A stretch of 64,000 nucleotides of DNA, from the IMG/VR virus record IMGVR_UViG_3300042560_001323, positions 179,167 to 243,166 of that record; one strand, written 5' to 3'. How positions within the stretch are numbered: the first letter of the stretch is position 1; the number at the start of each line of letters is the position of its first letter. This stretch comes from a virus. This document shows positions 1-9,279 of this stretch, one piece after another. The position numbers were made by a program, and so were the translations under genes. Under the pieces are notes generated by a model. The model had not been told where the DNA came from. It was given only the letters and a program-made list of their open reading frames with translations, and searched no databases.

Positions 1-426
1 GACATTACTAATGAAAGAACCATTAACTACTAGATTATTGTTGACTAGAACATTATTAGGAAATGTTACATCAGATCCACCGAAACCAACTGCGGTCTGT
101 CCCGTTGATGAAAGAATTTCATCACCGCTTACCCTAATCTTGCCTAGAAATGATGTAATACCTGGGGTTGAAGTATTACCAATAGTGAGTGTTGTTGTTG
201 CATAAGAAATTATGCTTCTATAAGGATTAAAACTTAGCCCCGAACTTGTAAAAACCTGACTAGTTGAAGGTGTCGTTGAATTAACTCCAACGAAAGTCAG
301 ATAATAAAGAGCATCATTCTCTTTCTTTTGTGTGTAAATCCTAAAGGCGGAATCTGCAATCGGGTCTTGAATCGTGCTTACTTTATAGACTCCCGCCCCT
401 AGTCTTACCGAATACTGGTCACTCAT
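1..426 (-). CDS. Virion structural protein (tail-fibre-like), N-terminal part
   Basis: An open frame starts with ATG at 426 (MSDQYSVRLG) and runs off the left edge without a stop, giving 142 residues. The visible part is rich in Ser, Thr, Gly and Asn with short beta-type segments (LTFVGVNS, TLTIGNTSTPG, KIRVSGDEISS), the usual look of a cyanophage tail fibre or other virion surface protein. The start overlaps the stop of the upstream gene by four bases (ATGA), so the genes are translationally coupled. The C-terminal part, where a binding or trimerisation domain would lie, is outside the window. The structural role is inferred from composition and position in the tail operon. Confidence 0.7.
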   Translation of the reverse strand, partial: MSDQYSVRLGAGVYKVSTIQDPIADSAFRIYTQKKENDALYYLTFVGVNSTTPSTSQVFTSSGLSFNPYRSIISYATTTLTIGNTSTPGITSFLGKIRVSGDEILSSTGQTAVGFGGSDVTFPNNVLVNNNLVVNGSFISNV

Positions 427-755
427 CGTGCTGCGGTCTCCTCTACCATAATTGTACCTCTAACTGCCTTGATTGTCTCAAACTCATTTATAAGAAGAAC
501 ATCAAAGTAGTTTCTTCCGGTTTTCAGGTTTTGGGTGTCGGCTTTACCCATTTGGAGTGAAATATACCCGATTGCTCCTAGAGTTGCTGCGATAAACGTT
601 GCATAAGAAGGAGAACTGGGATACTTTCTTATTTTAGCAATAGGTGTATAACTTGATAAATCAAGGGGATTACCATCAAATGCGCTAATTAAAAAGGACA
701 CGGAAAAATCCGTTCCCTTATCAATTATAATACTAGTAATCTCTTGAACGGCCAT
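423..755 (-). CDS. Small virion structural protein, BppU-N-like
   Basis: A 110-residue protein. The segment LDLSSYTPIAKIRKYP followed by an FDVLLI strand resembles the beta-sandwich seen at the N-terminus of phage baseplate/fibre adaptor proteins and in small cyanophage structural proteins. It overlaps its downstream neighbour by four bases and touches its upstream neighbour at 755, placing it in one tail operon. No catalytic motif is visible. It is probably a fibre- or baseplate-attached adaptor, inferred from fold-like pattern and context only. Confidence 0.6.
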   Translation of the reverse strand: MAVQEITSIIIDKGTDFSVSFLISAFDGNPLDLSSYTPIAKIRKYPSSPSYATFIAATLGAIGYISLQMGKADTQNLKTGRNYFDVLLINEFETIKAVRGTIMVEETAAR

Positions 756-1021
756 TAGTTAGTAAATCCTACTTTATTTGCTTTAATTGCTGAATTGGTG
801 AAAATAACATCCGTTGGATTTTTTTGTAAAAATTCAACAGAATTTGCAGGAATTGTAAATACAAATGTTGCGGATGCACCAACAGAAGTTGAAATGCTGA
901 CTTGAATCGCTCCAGCGGTACTGTTACAGAGCCTAACGCAGGTTGCAGAGTTAAGGCTAGTAGCAGCCCCGGCAGATGTGGCGGTTGTAATTTCAGTCTC
1001 AATGAGTTTAGTGATTTGCAT
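755..1021 (-). CDS. Small virion structural protein
   Basis: An 88-residue protein rich in Ala, Thr and Ser that ends NKVGFTN. Its alternating hydrophobic/polar pattern (CVRLCNSTAGAIQVSIST, FVFTIPANSVEFL) suggests a small all-beta module, as in decoration or fibre-associated proteins of T4-like cyanophages. A perfect TATAAATA late-promoter motif lies 24 bases upstream of the start. The function beyond 'structural' is inferred from the operon. Confidence 0.6.
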   Translation of the reverse strand: MQITKLIETEITTATSAGAATSLNSATCVRLCNSTAGAIQVSISTSVGASATFVFTIPANSVEFLQKNPTDVIFTNSAIKANKVGFTN

Positions 1022-1044
1022 TAGTAAAAATAGTCCATAATTAT

Positions 1045-1052
1045 TATTTATA
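1045..1052 (-). promoter_or_regulatory. Late promoter motif TATAAATA
   Basis: On the minus strand the sequence is exactly TATAAATA, the T4 late promoter core, 24 bases before the ATG at 1021 and just after the stop of the preceding gene. It probably drives the three distal structural genes. Confidence 0.6.
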
Positions 1053-1055
1053 TTC

Positions 1056-2285
1056 TTAACGACTAATCTCTTCCCAATCTATGGAAGCGTGAATTTTGGA
1101 GTCATTGGAATTAGCTGCAGCCGCCAGGGTTATTTCAAACGGTGTTTTAGTCAGACTATTTCTTTCTAATTGGAATTTGAAAAGGGCTTCTTTCAAAATG
1201 TCTACGTTTGAATTATTCTGATTGGATGCACTAAAATACCCAGATGCGAGTGTTTTACCGCCGGTAATAGAACCGCCATTAATTTTATACTCAACTGCGG
1301 AATCTATTCCAGCGTCAATCCAAGTGCCGCCAGCCGTAGTTCCACTTGCAATAACTTTCCAATTATAGTTTGAGTTATTAGTAGTGCCCATCATAGAGAT
1401 AGCGGTCAAAATAACAATGGCATCCAATCTATCTGGAATAGTTTTTAATCTAAGTGACAATACGGGATACATCATTCCCGCTGTTGGCAGATTAACAGGA
1501 ACAGTAATTGGAGTTCCAATGGCTTGCTGTAAACCTCTTAATTCGTAACCACCTTCTGAGATAACGGTTGAACAAACCTGTTTTAATGTGCTTGAACTTG
1601 TAGTTACACCAGTATTGGTAATTTCATATCTAAGAGGGAGAGATGCTGTTGTCATATAAGTTGCTTCAATCGCATTTGCATGATGAAACGAATGTGCGTG
1701 TATTGTTTTTCCGTCTATAATAAATCCTGCTCTAACAGTTCCTTCACCTAACCATTCAATGTCGGTCCAGAAAATTTGGGCTTTAGTAATGTCTAACTTT
1801 ATTCCAGTTGGATTAGATGAACCTACACCAGTTAAGGTATCAACATTCCAAGCAGATTGTGGAACTCTATTTTCTGAGAGAATTCCAGTAACGATACTGC
1901 GTTCTACAATGTTTACTATATCTCCATTCAATTCAAAGTAAATTCCATTATCTACCCCAAAATAACCAATTCTTTGCCTAAGATTTTCCTTTGGATGATT
2001 CATAACGCCAGTATTGTCTATAGTCAAACCTTTTCCGGGTTGATACGAAAATACTTTCGTTGTTTCTCGGATAATCTGACAGGTAGAGCCGACACCAACT
2101 GTAAGCTCAATTAAACCCTGATTTTGATTAAATGAGTATGTGGTTCCTGCTCCAGTTGCAAGAGTTGACCAGAGATTATTGTCTCTATAACGATAGCTAG
2201 AATCAAATAAAGTTAAAGGATTAGAAACTTTTAGTCGTCCAAAAGCATCGTATAAATTTTGACTAGGAGTAAATAAATATGACAT
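1056..2285 (-). CDS. Virion structural / adhesion-type protein
   Basis: A 409-residue protein starting MSYLFTPSQNLYDAFGRLKVSNPLTLFDSSYRY. The N-terminal 'DAFGRLRVSNPxTLFD' pattern is shared by many phage structural or adhesion proteins. The rest is beta-rich with no enzymatic motif, and ends in a segment (ASIDWEEISR) common in this family. The ATG at 2285 is chosen because it overlaps the upstream stop (TAATG); the frame is open a little further upstream. The exact place in the particle cannot be told from sequence. Confidence 0.65.
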   Translation of the reverse strand: MSYLFTPSQNLYDAFGRLKVSNPLTLFDSSYRYRDNNLWSTLATGAGTTYSFNQNQGLIELTVGVGSTCQIIRETTKVFSYQPGKGLTIDNTGVMNHPKENLRQRIGYFGVDNGIYFELNGDIVNIVERSIVTGILSENRVPQSAWNVDTLTGVGSSNPTGIKLDITKAQIFWTDIEWLGEGTVRAGFIIDGKTIHAHSFHHANAIEATYMTTASLPLRYEITNTGVTTSSSTLKQVCSTVISEGGYELRGLQQAIGTPITVPVNLPTAGMMYPVLSLRLKTIPDRLDAIVILTAISMMGTTNNSNYNWKVIASGTTAGGTWIDAGIDSAVEYKINGGSITGGKTLASGYFSASNQNNSNVDILKEALFKFQLERNSLTKTPFEITLAAAANSNDSKIHASIDWEEISR

Positions 2286-3061
2286 TAAACTATTCTCCAA
2301 CCATTATTGTAAATAAATGTAAGCGAACCATAGTCAAAACCGATAACCGCTTTATCTTTTCCATCAACTGTATCTGCGCTTGTGGGAATTACTGTAATGT
2401 AACGATTTGCTCCTTTAGATGCTTGGCCTAGCTCATCCTTGACAACATAACAAGTTCCATTTTCAACATTACCCGGAAGCGTTATCGTTACCGCTCCGGG
2501 ATAGTTTACTCCAATATAGTAATCAGTTAACTGAACCACGTGTGCTGCAGATGTTACAGAAACGGTTGCATAACGAATTCCACTGCTTCCTGGATCGGCA
2601 CCCTCCCATTTTTTTGTTGTATCGTTGTAACGAAGAAACTTATTATTGACTTTAACTGAGTTTCTATCAACATCATCTAAAAATTCTAGGCGAGTTTCCC
2701 CGCCGCCACCTATAGTTGAAAGTTGCTGTTGTATTCTTGCCAAAAATGACTGATAATGCTTTTGAAAAGCCTCAACAGTCATAAAGTTCTGATTAAGAGG
2801 AGTTAAAGGATCCTCATTTTTTGTATTAGTTGGCTCAGCGAGAAGTCCTAATGATTTCTCTATTAAAGATACTTCTTCTTTAATTGGCTCAATCTTTGGT
2901 TTCGATTTTATTGTTTTAGTCTTTCTTTTTGGTTTGGCTTCCTCCAGTAAAGGCTTAACAAAAAAATCATCAAAAGAAGTGGAAACTAATTCTTCTACTT
3001 CTTTTTGTTGTATTTTTTTTTCTTTACTTACAGCCTCAAAGAAATCTTTGAGTTCGCTCAT
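2285..3061 (-). CDS. Virion structural protein with basic N-terminal linker
   Basis: A 258-residue protein. Residues 1-75 are charged, with a Lys/Pro-rich linker (KPKRKTKTIKSKPK). Around residues 110-140 there is GGGGETRLEFLDDVDRNSV followed by KFLRYNDTTKKWE, a pattern repeated in many T4-like cyanophage structural proteins. The C-terminal third is a beta-rich domain (ITLPGNVENGTCYVV). The start overlaps the stop of the gp67-like gene (ATGA). It sits where gp21 or gp22 lie in T4-like genomes but shows no protease or scaffold features. Confidence 0.65.
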   Translation of the reverse strand: MSELKDFFEAVSKEKKIQQKEVEELVSTSFDDFFVKPLLEEAKPKRKTKTIKSKPKIEPIKEEVSLIEKSLGLLAEPTNTKNEDPLTPLNQNFMTVEAFQKHYQSFLARIQQQLSTIGGGGETRLEFLDDVDRNSVKVNNKFLRYNDTTKKWEGADPGSSGIRYATVSVTSAAHVVQLTDYYIGVNYPGAVTITLPGNVENGTCYVVKDELGQASKGANRYITVIPTSADTVDGKDKAVIGFDYGSLTFIYNNGWRIV

Positions 3062-3219
3062 TCATCCTCTGAACCATTAAAGAGTGAAGTAGAAACTTCG
3101 GGAACTAGTGCATCAACTTTTTCCATTGCCTTATCCTTAATGATATCCTTGATAAGGTCACTAATTTGTGCCGGTGATTCGTCTGCTGCAATCAAATCAA
3201 GTAGGTCTTGGTCTTCCAT
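3058..3219 (-). CDS. 67: Prohead core protein, gp67-like
   Basis: A 53-residue acidic helical peptide (MEDQDLLDLIAADESPAQIS ... KAMEKVDALVPEVSTSLFNG) directly downstream of the portal gene. In T4-like phages the short prohead-core protein gp67 lies just after gp20, and the cyanophage versions have the same length, helical N-terminus and an (E)KV-x3-P-x5-LF ending. It would be a scaffold component removed or cleaved by the prohead protease during head maturation. A CTAAATAG motif lies about 21 bases upstream. Confidence 0.6.
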   Translation of the reverse strand: MEDQDLLDLIAADESPAQISDLIKDIIKDKAMEKVDALVPEVSTSLFNGSEDE

Positions 3220-3239
3220 TTTGTTATAAATTAACTAAG

Positions 3240-3248
3240 TCTATTTAG
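3240..3248 (-). promoter_or_regulatory. Late promoter-like motif CTAAATAG
   Basis: Minus-strand CTAAATAGA lies over the portal stop codon and 21 bases before the gp67-like start. It matches the T4-like late promoter pattern seen at other gene junctions in the window. Confidence 0.45.
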
Positions 3249-6200
3249 ATTTCCCCGCCCTTAGGCATTTTGGGTTCTTTGGGTTTAATATCCGGTTCTA
3301 CGGGAACTTTACCAGATTGACCTTTTATGTTGTTACCCGCGCTAGAGGCTGCTGTGGGGCTCTGTGGGGTGGCTGCAGTGCCTTCTGGTGGGACCATACC
3401 CACTTCTATGGGTAAACCAGTTCGTGGGTCAACTGGTGCATTTGGGTCGGGAATAATACCGTCTTCAATCTCCTTTGCCATAATTTCATCTTGCTCAATA
3501 ATCTCCTCATCAGTCTGACGAAGAATCTTGCGGCGCAAATAATCTTGTGAGAAATATCTTCCAACATAAGGCTCTGCCATAGATGCCATATTGAGCCTTT
3601 CGGTGAAGAGTTCAGATTCCTTAAGTTCAGCAAAGTGATTATCATATAGAAAGTCAAACTGAATATGTTCAGCCATTTTTTTCCAGTCTTCTGGCGTTAC
3701 GATATTCTTCAGTAAAAGTTGGGTTCTTAGGAGATCAATAAAAAGTTGAGAGAAGCGTTTGCGGAGTCTTCCCACAAATTTTGTGAACTTAACTTCATCT
3801 CTGAGGATTTCAGTTGAACGGCCAAGGTTAAATCCACTATCTCCGCCGATGCGAGTCTCTGGCACATTTAGTGCCTTATATAGATTACGTTTGAAGTAAT
3901 CTAAATCGGACAATTCGCCAAGACTGCTATTTTTAGTATAAATGCCACAGGAAAGAGCAAAGGTGTGATAGTTATGAATAGACTCGTCTGAATCAATAGT
4001 TAATGTTCCAACTTCAATTTCATCAGTTAGATATTCAATATTTGTAATAGTATGGTTATAAAATTTAGTTTCCATTCTAAAATGATGCCAGTTTTTGTAA
4101 CCAAAATCTTTAACCATATTCCTAACAATATTTACTGTAAACCCATTGGAGACGTTTACATTTGGGATAGACTTGTTAGCATTAAGTTCGCTGAAAAGAT
4201 TCCGCATTGAAATATTTTCATTGAGCATATTGCATACGTCAATTGCCTTAACTTGATGTGTGGTTTTTCCAATAACTATATTTTTTACGAACTCGAAATG
4301 TGAACGGGAAACTGCAACTTTTTGTCGCTCTTGATGATTCTCTTTATATTGTCTTGCATAAACTGGGTCACTAAAGCGCATCTGCGAAGACTCTCTACTT
4401 CTGTTTGCAGCTTCTTCCTTCATTTCTTCAGTCCAACTATTTCGTATTTGTTGTCTGAACCATTCATTGTAATCTGGGTCTTTTAATTTCTCCTGAAGGG
4501 ATTCTGATGCACCCTCAAGATTTTTTATAGAGGTTTCAATCTTCTTCTCTTTTTCATCCTCTGTGAGATTTTTAAAATGATTAATCTGACTGTTTTTTAT
4601 GTTTAAACACCATTCTTCTCGTTTTTCGGGAGTAATTGTTTCCCAGGTTCTTTTTCTTGCTTCAGAAGCCCGCTTCTTATATTCAAGGTAGAGTTCTGGA
4701 TTAGTTTCTTTTAAGGATTCAAGAAACAGTTTCTTGATTTTATTGATTTCTTTTGAATGATAATGAATATGGTCAAAATGACCCATAAAGCATAGATTAT
4801 CTGGGTTATTATTAAAACGGTTTAAATCAATGTGATGAATGGTTTGTTTTGGTTCATTTTTGTCCTCATAGATGAAATCATTACAGTAAGAGCCTTTACA
4901 GCGATTTGCAATTAATCTATGGGTGAATTTCCAAGTTTTATCAACATTATCATAAATCATTTCATAATCTGAAGAACTCTTGCTGATTTTTTCCTTCTTC
5001 CTATGAAGAGGGATCATACTTTGTCCTACAGTCAAATCCTTTGCCTCAACAAAACCCAGGTCATAAATTGGGAACTTGTGGTCGTAAGTGCATACAAAGC
5101 TCTCATCGTTATCAAGAGTAATCTTTATAACCTTTGCACTCTTTTGTGTTACTCCGGCCCAAGAAATCAAACCCGGCGCAAACTCACCAGTTGAAGGATG
5201 ACAAGAGTAAGTCCAAAGTTGCTCACCATTTTTCATTTCGGACTCAATCTCTGAAATTGTCAATTCTCTTCCATCTAGTAGAGACACTTTTGTATCCATT
5301 GATAGACAGCCCGCCGGTAAGGTGGTAACCTCAGTTCCGCGACCACCTTCTCTACGGGGGAACCAAAAGTCTTCCATAAGACTCATAAACTTACGAGAAG
5401 TATCTACCTCACCGGTAAGGCTATTGTAGTTCATCTTATTACGATACTTCATCATCTGCTCACGAAGGAACTGCTCAGCCTTGGGTTTTGGTAGATTACC
5501 TACGTCAATATAGAAAATTCTTTTTTCTGAACTTCTACTGAGACGATAAATGACTACACTATCTTCAATCATTCTAAGTTGATTGAGAACTTTGATTGCT
5601 TTATTAAGATATGAAAGGGATGTCCCCTTATTTCTATCAACCAAGCCCGAGGTACAATATGCGATGGATTCTTTTGTAAATTTGATTCCCTTTTCCGCAC
5701 CAGCGGTCATACCTGCTGCACCTACTGGATATGTTTGTTTGGGACTATAAACAAAATATTCCTCAAGTTCTGGGAAAACTTGTTCATTTGGCCCTTGATC
5801 TCCATACATTTTTGGACCAAGAATATCTTTCTTTTGCTTTTTCGCTTGACGAACATAGCGAATTTTCATTGCATCCACATACCGAATATCTTGAATTCCA
5901 GCGTGTGGGTCTTTAATGTCAATTAGTTTATGATAATAAAGCCGCCCATCAATATACCAGTTCCTAAAAATTTCGTGAGACTTTTTATCAAAATCGAGCA
6001 TTTCAAGAATTGCTTTAAATTCCTGACGAATCGCATTTTTAATTCCATCACTTGCATTAAGATTAGAAAGTTCAATCTCAATTGGAGAATCGTTTGTATC
6101 CGATACAATTGCCTCGTTTACAATATCTTCAATGGCGCTATCAACTTCGTGATGAAGCGCCATTTCCCGATAACGTTTGATTAAATCAAACTCTGTTCTA

Positions 6201-6352
6201 TAAACACCTTCAACATCAACATAAGAACCAAAAAAGCCGGTTGTCAAATAATGATCGGAACCATCATCATTATTAGGGGGGACCGGCGAAATTATATTTT
6301 TAGATAATTTTTTATCGTTATCTTCAATAGAAAATCCAAATAATCTAGCCAT
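3245..6352 (-). CDS. 20: Portal vertex protein gp20 interrupted by an intein
   Basis: A 1035-residue precursor. Residues 1-348 and 809-1035 are the portal (T4 gp20 family): YREMALHHEVDSAI, NWYIDGRLYYHKL, the MIEDSVVIYRL and FYIDVGNLPK segments, and SSLGELSDLDYFKRNLYKALNVP with RLRKRFSQLFIDLLRTQL. Residues 349-808 are an intein placed after TTLPAG. The spliced portal would have 575 residues, normal for T4-like cyanophages (T4 gp20 has 524). The ring of 12 portals is the DNA entry vertex and docks the terminase. The C-terminus is a Pro/Gly-rich tail (KEPKMPKGGEI). The late motif CTAAATAAG lies upstream at 6376. Confidence 0.95.
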   Translation of the reverse strand: MARLFGFSIEDNDKKLSKNIISPVPPNNDDGSDHYLTTGFFGSYVDVEGVYRTEFDLIKRYREMALHHEVDSAIEDIVNEAIVSDTNDSPIEIELSNLNASDGIKNAIRQEFKAILEMLDFDKKSHEIFRNWYIDGRLYYHKLIDIKDPHAGIQDIRYVDAMKIRYVRQAKKQKKDILGPKMYGDQGPNEQVFPELEEYFVYSPKQTYPVGAAGMTAGAEKGIKFTKESIAYCTSGLVDRNKGTSLSYLNKAIKVLNQLRMIEDSVVIYRLSRSSEKRIFYIDVGNLPKPKAEQFLREQMMKYRNKMNYNSLTGEVDTSRKFMSLMEDFWFPRREGGRGTEVTTLPAGCLSMDTKVSLLDGRELTISEIESEMKNGEQLWTYSCHPSTGEFAPGLISWAGVTQKSAKVIKITLDNDESFVCTYDHKFPIYDLGFVEAKDLTVGQSMIPLHRKKEKISKSSSDYEMIYDNVDKTWKFTHRLIANRCKGSYCNDFIYEDKNEPKQTIHHIDLNRFNNNPDNLCFMGHFDHIHYHSKEINKIKKLFLESLKETNPELYLEYKKRASEARKRTWETITPEKREEWCLNIKNSQINHFKNLTEDEKEKKIETSIKNLEGASESLQEKLKDPDYNEWFRQQIRNSWTEEMKEEAANRSRESSQMRFSDPVYARQYKENHQERQKVAVSRSHFEFVKNIVIGKTTHQVKAIDVCNMLNENISMRNLFSELNANKSIPNVNVSNGFTVNIVRNMVKDFGYKNWHHFRMETKFYNHTITNIEYLTDEIEVGTLTIDSDESIHNYHTFALSCGIYTKNSSLGELSDLDYFKRNLYKALNVPETRIGGDSGFNLGRSTEILRDEVKFTKFVGRLRKRFSQLFIDLLRTQLLLKNIVTPEDWKKMAEHIQFDFLYDNHFAELKESELFTERLNMASMAEPYVGRYFSQDYLRRKILRQTDEEIIEQDEIMAKEIEDGIIPDPNAPVDPRTGLPIEVGMVPPEGTAATPQSPTAASSAGNNIKGQSGKVPVEPDIKPKEPKMPKGGEI
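3929..5308 (-). other. Intein with HNH endonuclease domain inside gp20
   Basis: This is 460 residues, from Cys349 (block A CLSMDTKVSLLDG) to Asn808, followed by Ser809 as the +1 nucleophile. Block B is FVCTYDHKF, with His in the expected place. The C-terminal blocks are VGTLTIDSDE ... FALSCGIYTKN. The penultimate residue is Lys, not the usual His. Between the splicing halves is an HNH nuclease core (TIHHIDLNRFNNNPDNLCF followed by HIHYH), then a Lys/Glu-rich helical DNA-binding stretch. It should excise itself by protein splicing, and the HNH domain should cut intein-less gp20 alleles (homing). Confidence 0.9.
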
Positions 6353-6375
6353 TAATAAAGTTTACCTTTGTTTGA

Positions 6376-6384
6376 CTTATTTAG
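6376..6384 (-). promoter_or_regulatory. Late promoter-like motif CTAAATAAG
   Basis: The minus-strand motif lies 24 bases upstream of the gp20 start, in the short gap after the tail tube gene. Confidence 0.5.
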
Positions 6385-6385
6385 A

Positions 6386-7012
6386 TTAGAAAATTGGGGC
6401 GTTTACTTGGTCAGTAATACCGTTAGCGTTACCAGCAGTCCAATGTGTCATTTGGAACTCTACAGTAAAGGTCTGAATTTGGTCAGTTGAATCCCAGTTG
6501 AGGTCAATAGAGCTGACATTGGTTGGCCAGATATTATGAATAATATAAGTGCGAATTGGGTTTACAGTGGTGCCATTTGTTGCATTTGAAACTTGAGTAG
6601 ATTCAATTCCACTATCATAACCTCGGCCGAGTTGGTGAACATATGCAAGGTTCGCCATAACAGATTCTGGCCTTGTCACACCAGTACCAGTCTCCATACG
6701 ATTAATGGAATTTGACCACGATTCAAAAGCGGTACGGATCTTAAAGTTTTCATCATTAATAACGGTAATAGACCAAGGATCATAAGTTCTATCTCCAGGA
6801 ACTCTTAGAATACGACCTCTGAAACTTACGTCTACTGGGTTAATATTAGATGCGGGAATTGGGGCACCTTTACACATAAATGTAAATGTATCGTTATCCC
6901 AGCCGGGAACAATATTAGGAAATGCTGGAATACTTACCTCAAATAGATTAGAGCGAGCGCCGCCGCCTGCTAGTCTAGATTTAAAGCCGGTGATTGTTTT
7001 TAATGATGCCAT
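6386..7012 (-). CDS. 19: Tail tube protein gp19
   Basis: A 208-residue protein, close to the usual length of T4-like tail tube subunits. Hallmarks are SNLFEVSIPAFP near the N-terminus, FMCKGAPIPASNI, the RVPGDRTYDPWSITVINDENF segment and a C-terminal FTVEFQMTHW. Hexameric rings of this protein form the inner tube through which DNA leaves. The gene follows the sheath gene in the standard gp18-gp19-gp20 order. A strong Shine-Dalgarno (GGAGGT) precedes the ATG at 7012, consistent with the high copy number of the product. Confidence 0.95.
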   Translation of the reverse strand: MASLKTITGFKSRLAGGGARSNLFEVSIPAFPNIVPGWDNDTFTFMCKGAPIPASNINPVDVSFRGRILRVPGDRTYDPWSITVINDENFKIRTAFESWSNSINRMETGTGVTRPESVMANLAYVHQLGRGYDSGIESTQVSNATNGTTVNPIRTYIIHNIWPTNVSSIDLNWDSTDQIQTFTVEFQMTHWTAGNANGITDQVNAPIF

Positions 7013-7052
7013 TTTAGTTTTGAGACCTCCGTTTTTATTAGTTAGTTATAAA

Positions 7053-9218
7053 TCAAGCGCGACCAGTTACTTCTTCAAAACTTACACCCGTGCGGGTAGC
7101 AACGAAAGTAAGAGTTACAAAGTTAATTGCCTTAACTGGCTTGAGATAAATGTCGGCTCTAAACTCATTGTTATCAACAACATCATCTGTGTTATTTGAT
7201 TTATCACAAATAACTCGGAAATCGTAAATGCCACCCTTTGCTTGAATATCCCGAAGATACGGCTCAACAATGTTAATAAAGTTAGAGCGAGTTTGTTCGG
7301 TGTTGTTTTCAAATAATGTTGAATTTGCAGTTGAACTAATAGCCTGCTCTACAGTTAGGAACAACCTACGAACGTTAATCCGGTCAAATGCTGATGCATA
7401 ACCCAGAGCAGTTTTATCACCCCAAAGGGTTGGACCAAATCCCGGAACATTTACAATGGCATTAATGCGAGAAGGATATAGACGATCTCTCTGGCTCTTA
7501 TCCGGGCTATATGCAAGATTAATTGCACCATTGAGAACACCTCTTTGTTGGCCAGCAGGAGAATTCCAGGGATATGCAACAATATTAGTGCGAATCATTA
7601 GGCCGGCAATATCGGGGTTACAAGGAATGTAGCGGTAACTATTATTAAATCTATCAAACGTATATTTATAACCGGTATCAAATACTGCGTATGAACTACT
7701 AGAGAGACTGGTATAGAACTCAATAACGTTATTTGTCTGGGTTTCAGTATTTGTTAAACCTACAACATCAGGGCGATGTGGTGAAATGGTTGCGATACAA
7801 TCTTTTCTTTGGTTTGCGATAGAAATAAGTTGATTTGCTTTTGCCTGTGAATCAATCTTATTGGTATAACCTGGACCCATAATAAGGTAATCTAGGGGAT
7901 AATTATCCGCATCGGCAAAAAATTGATAAGAGGTAATAATATCGGCAAGAGTTGGCAGCATTCCACCATTATTGCCGTAATCTTTACCGCCTCTAAGTGA
8001 AAATACCGAATTGCCGATTGCACCAAATGTTACGCTTTGAGTGGGATTATTCCATAGACCTTGACCCAGCGTGAACGGGGTGAAACCACTACTAAATCCG
8101 GTTGAATAAACAACTTCATTGTTACTATTATCTGATGGATTATCTCCAACGTAAATATAATTAGAATACTCTGCAATATAACTTTTCCAGAAAATATTTT
8201 GAGGAACATTTACGGTTGAGCGGGCATCTGTCGCTTTAGAAAGATTAACAAACTTCTCAAGAAGATTTCCTTGAATGCCGGTAATAGTTCCGGTATCATC
8301 AATTACAACAATGTGAATTGCATCAGTTTTGCTATTGCGCTCCAGTGAATATTGATTAGATACGGGTTTAGGTGCGATTGATTTCCAATAAATGTTGCTA
8401 TTAGTAAGAGGAATTACTTGCTCGTTATACCAATCTTTTACTACTGAAGCAGTTGTAGTAGCAATACCGACACCATTATTATTGATTATAGAAATATTAT
8501 TGCTCGTTAGGAATGAACTAAGCTGTGAACGCTCAGCATAGGTTACGTCAGTTTCAACTCTATTTGAATCTACAACTGAAGTAATCTTTACATCAATGGT
8601 GCTATTGCCAACACCAGTGATAATTGCTTTTAGGTAACCATTGAAAAGAGATGTGGCACCGATACCAGCAGCGGGCTGATTGACTAATGGAGTAGTAACA
8701 GCAAAACCAACAATGCCTGAGGTTGCAGCGGCTCCTACGGTAAGAATTTGGTCTGCTTTGTCATCAATGATGGCGACTTTTAGATTATTTGCCCACTCAC
8801 CTGGAGTTTTGGCTGCGAAGATATAAGTTTGAGTATCGCTAGAATGATTAAGATTATAATCGTCAAAGTTTTTAATTTTTAAGTTGGCTTGCCCAACAGT
8901 TGAAACCCCAACCGCATCGTGTTTTGCATTAGCATTAACTAGATTGCTACCATCGCAACGGATAGTCTTAAGAACTCCACCATAAGTTAGAAAAGATGAG
9001 GCGGATAGCCAATACTCATACTGTGCATCATTATTTTGAGGCTTACCAAAAACGGTAAGCAGTTCCTGCTCGTTTCTAATATTTACAGCCTGTTCAACCG
9101 GCCCAATACTAAAAGGACCGGCAATCGCTCCAATATTATCAATAATGTTATCTACGCGACCAACCGTTTGGTCAACTTCTCTAATGATATATCCAGGAGA
9201 TAATTGGGGTGTCGCCAT
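7053..9218 (-). CDS. 18: Contractile tail sheath protein gp18
   Basis: A 721-residue protein. The N-terminus (TPQLSPGYIIREVD) and GPFSIGPVEQAVNI are typical of phage sheath proteins. The conserved C-terminal domain is clear: NPDIAGLMIRTN, SPAGQQRGVLNGAINL, GFGPTLWGDKTAL, FDRINVRRLFLTVEQAI, and a final R-TGVSFEEVTGRA. It is slightly longer than T4 gp18 (659). The sheath contracts around the gp19 tube on infection. A CATAAATAC late-promoter motif lies at 9249. Confidence 0.95.
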   Translation of the reverse strand: MATPQLSPGYIIREVDQTVGRVDNIIDNIGAIAGPFSIGPVEQAVNIRNEQELLTVFGKPQNNDAQYEYWLSASSFLTYGGVLKTIRCDGSNLVNANAKHDAVGVSTVGQANLKIKNFDDYNLNHSSDTQTYIFAAKTPGEWANNLKVAIIDDKADQILTVGAAATSGIVGFAVTTPLVNQPAAGIGATSLFNGYLKAIITGVGNSTIDVKITSVVDSNRVETDVTYAERSQLSSFLTSNNISIINNNGVGIATTTASVVKDWYNEQVIPLTNSNIYWKSIAPKPVSNQYSLERNSKTDAIHIVVIDDTGTITGIQGNLLEKFVNLSKATDARSTVNVPQNIFWKSYIAEYSNYIYVGDNPSDNSNNEVVYSTGFSSGFTPFTLGQGLWNNPTQSVTFGAIGNSVFSLRGGKDYGNNGGMLPTLADIITSYQFFADADNYPLDYLIMGPGYTNKIDSQAKANQLISIANQRKDCIATISPHRPDVVGLTNTETQTNNVIEFYTSLSSSSYAVFDTGYKYTFDRFNNSYRYIPCNPDIAGLMIRTNIVAYPWNSPAGQQRGVLNGAINLAYSPDKSQRDRLYPSRINAIVNVPGFGPTLWGDKTALGYASAFDRINVRRLFLTVEQAISSTANSTLFENNTEQTRSNFINIVEPYLRDIQAKGGIYDFRVICDKSNNTDDVVDNNEFRADIYLKPVKAINFVTLTFVATRTGVSFEEVTGRA

Positions 9219-9248
9219 TTTTATGCCTAATTTCAGTAAGTCTTAATA

Positions 9249-9257
9249 GTATTTATG
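9249..9257 (-). promoter_or_regulatory. Late promoter-like motif CATAAATAC
   Basis: The minus-strand motif is 31 bases upstream of the gp18 start, in the 61-base gap after the terminase C-half gene. Confidence 0.5.
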
Positions 9258-9279
9258 AATCTAAGCATTTAAACTACAA

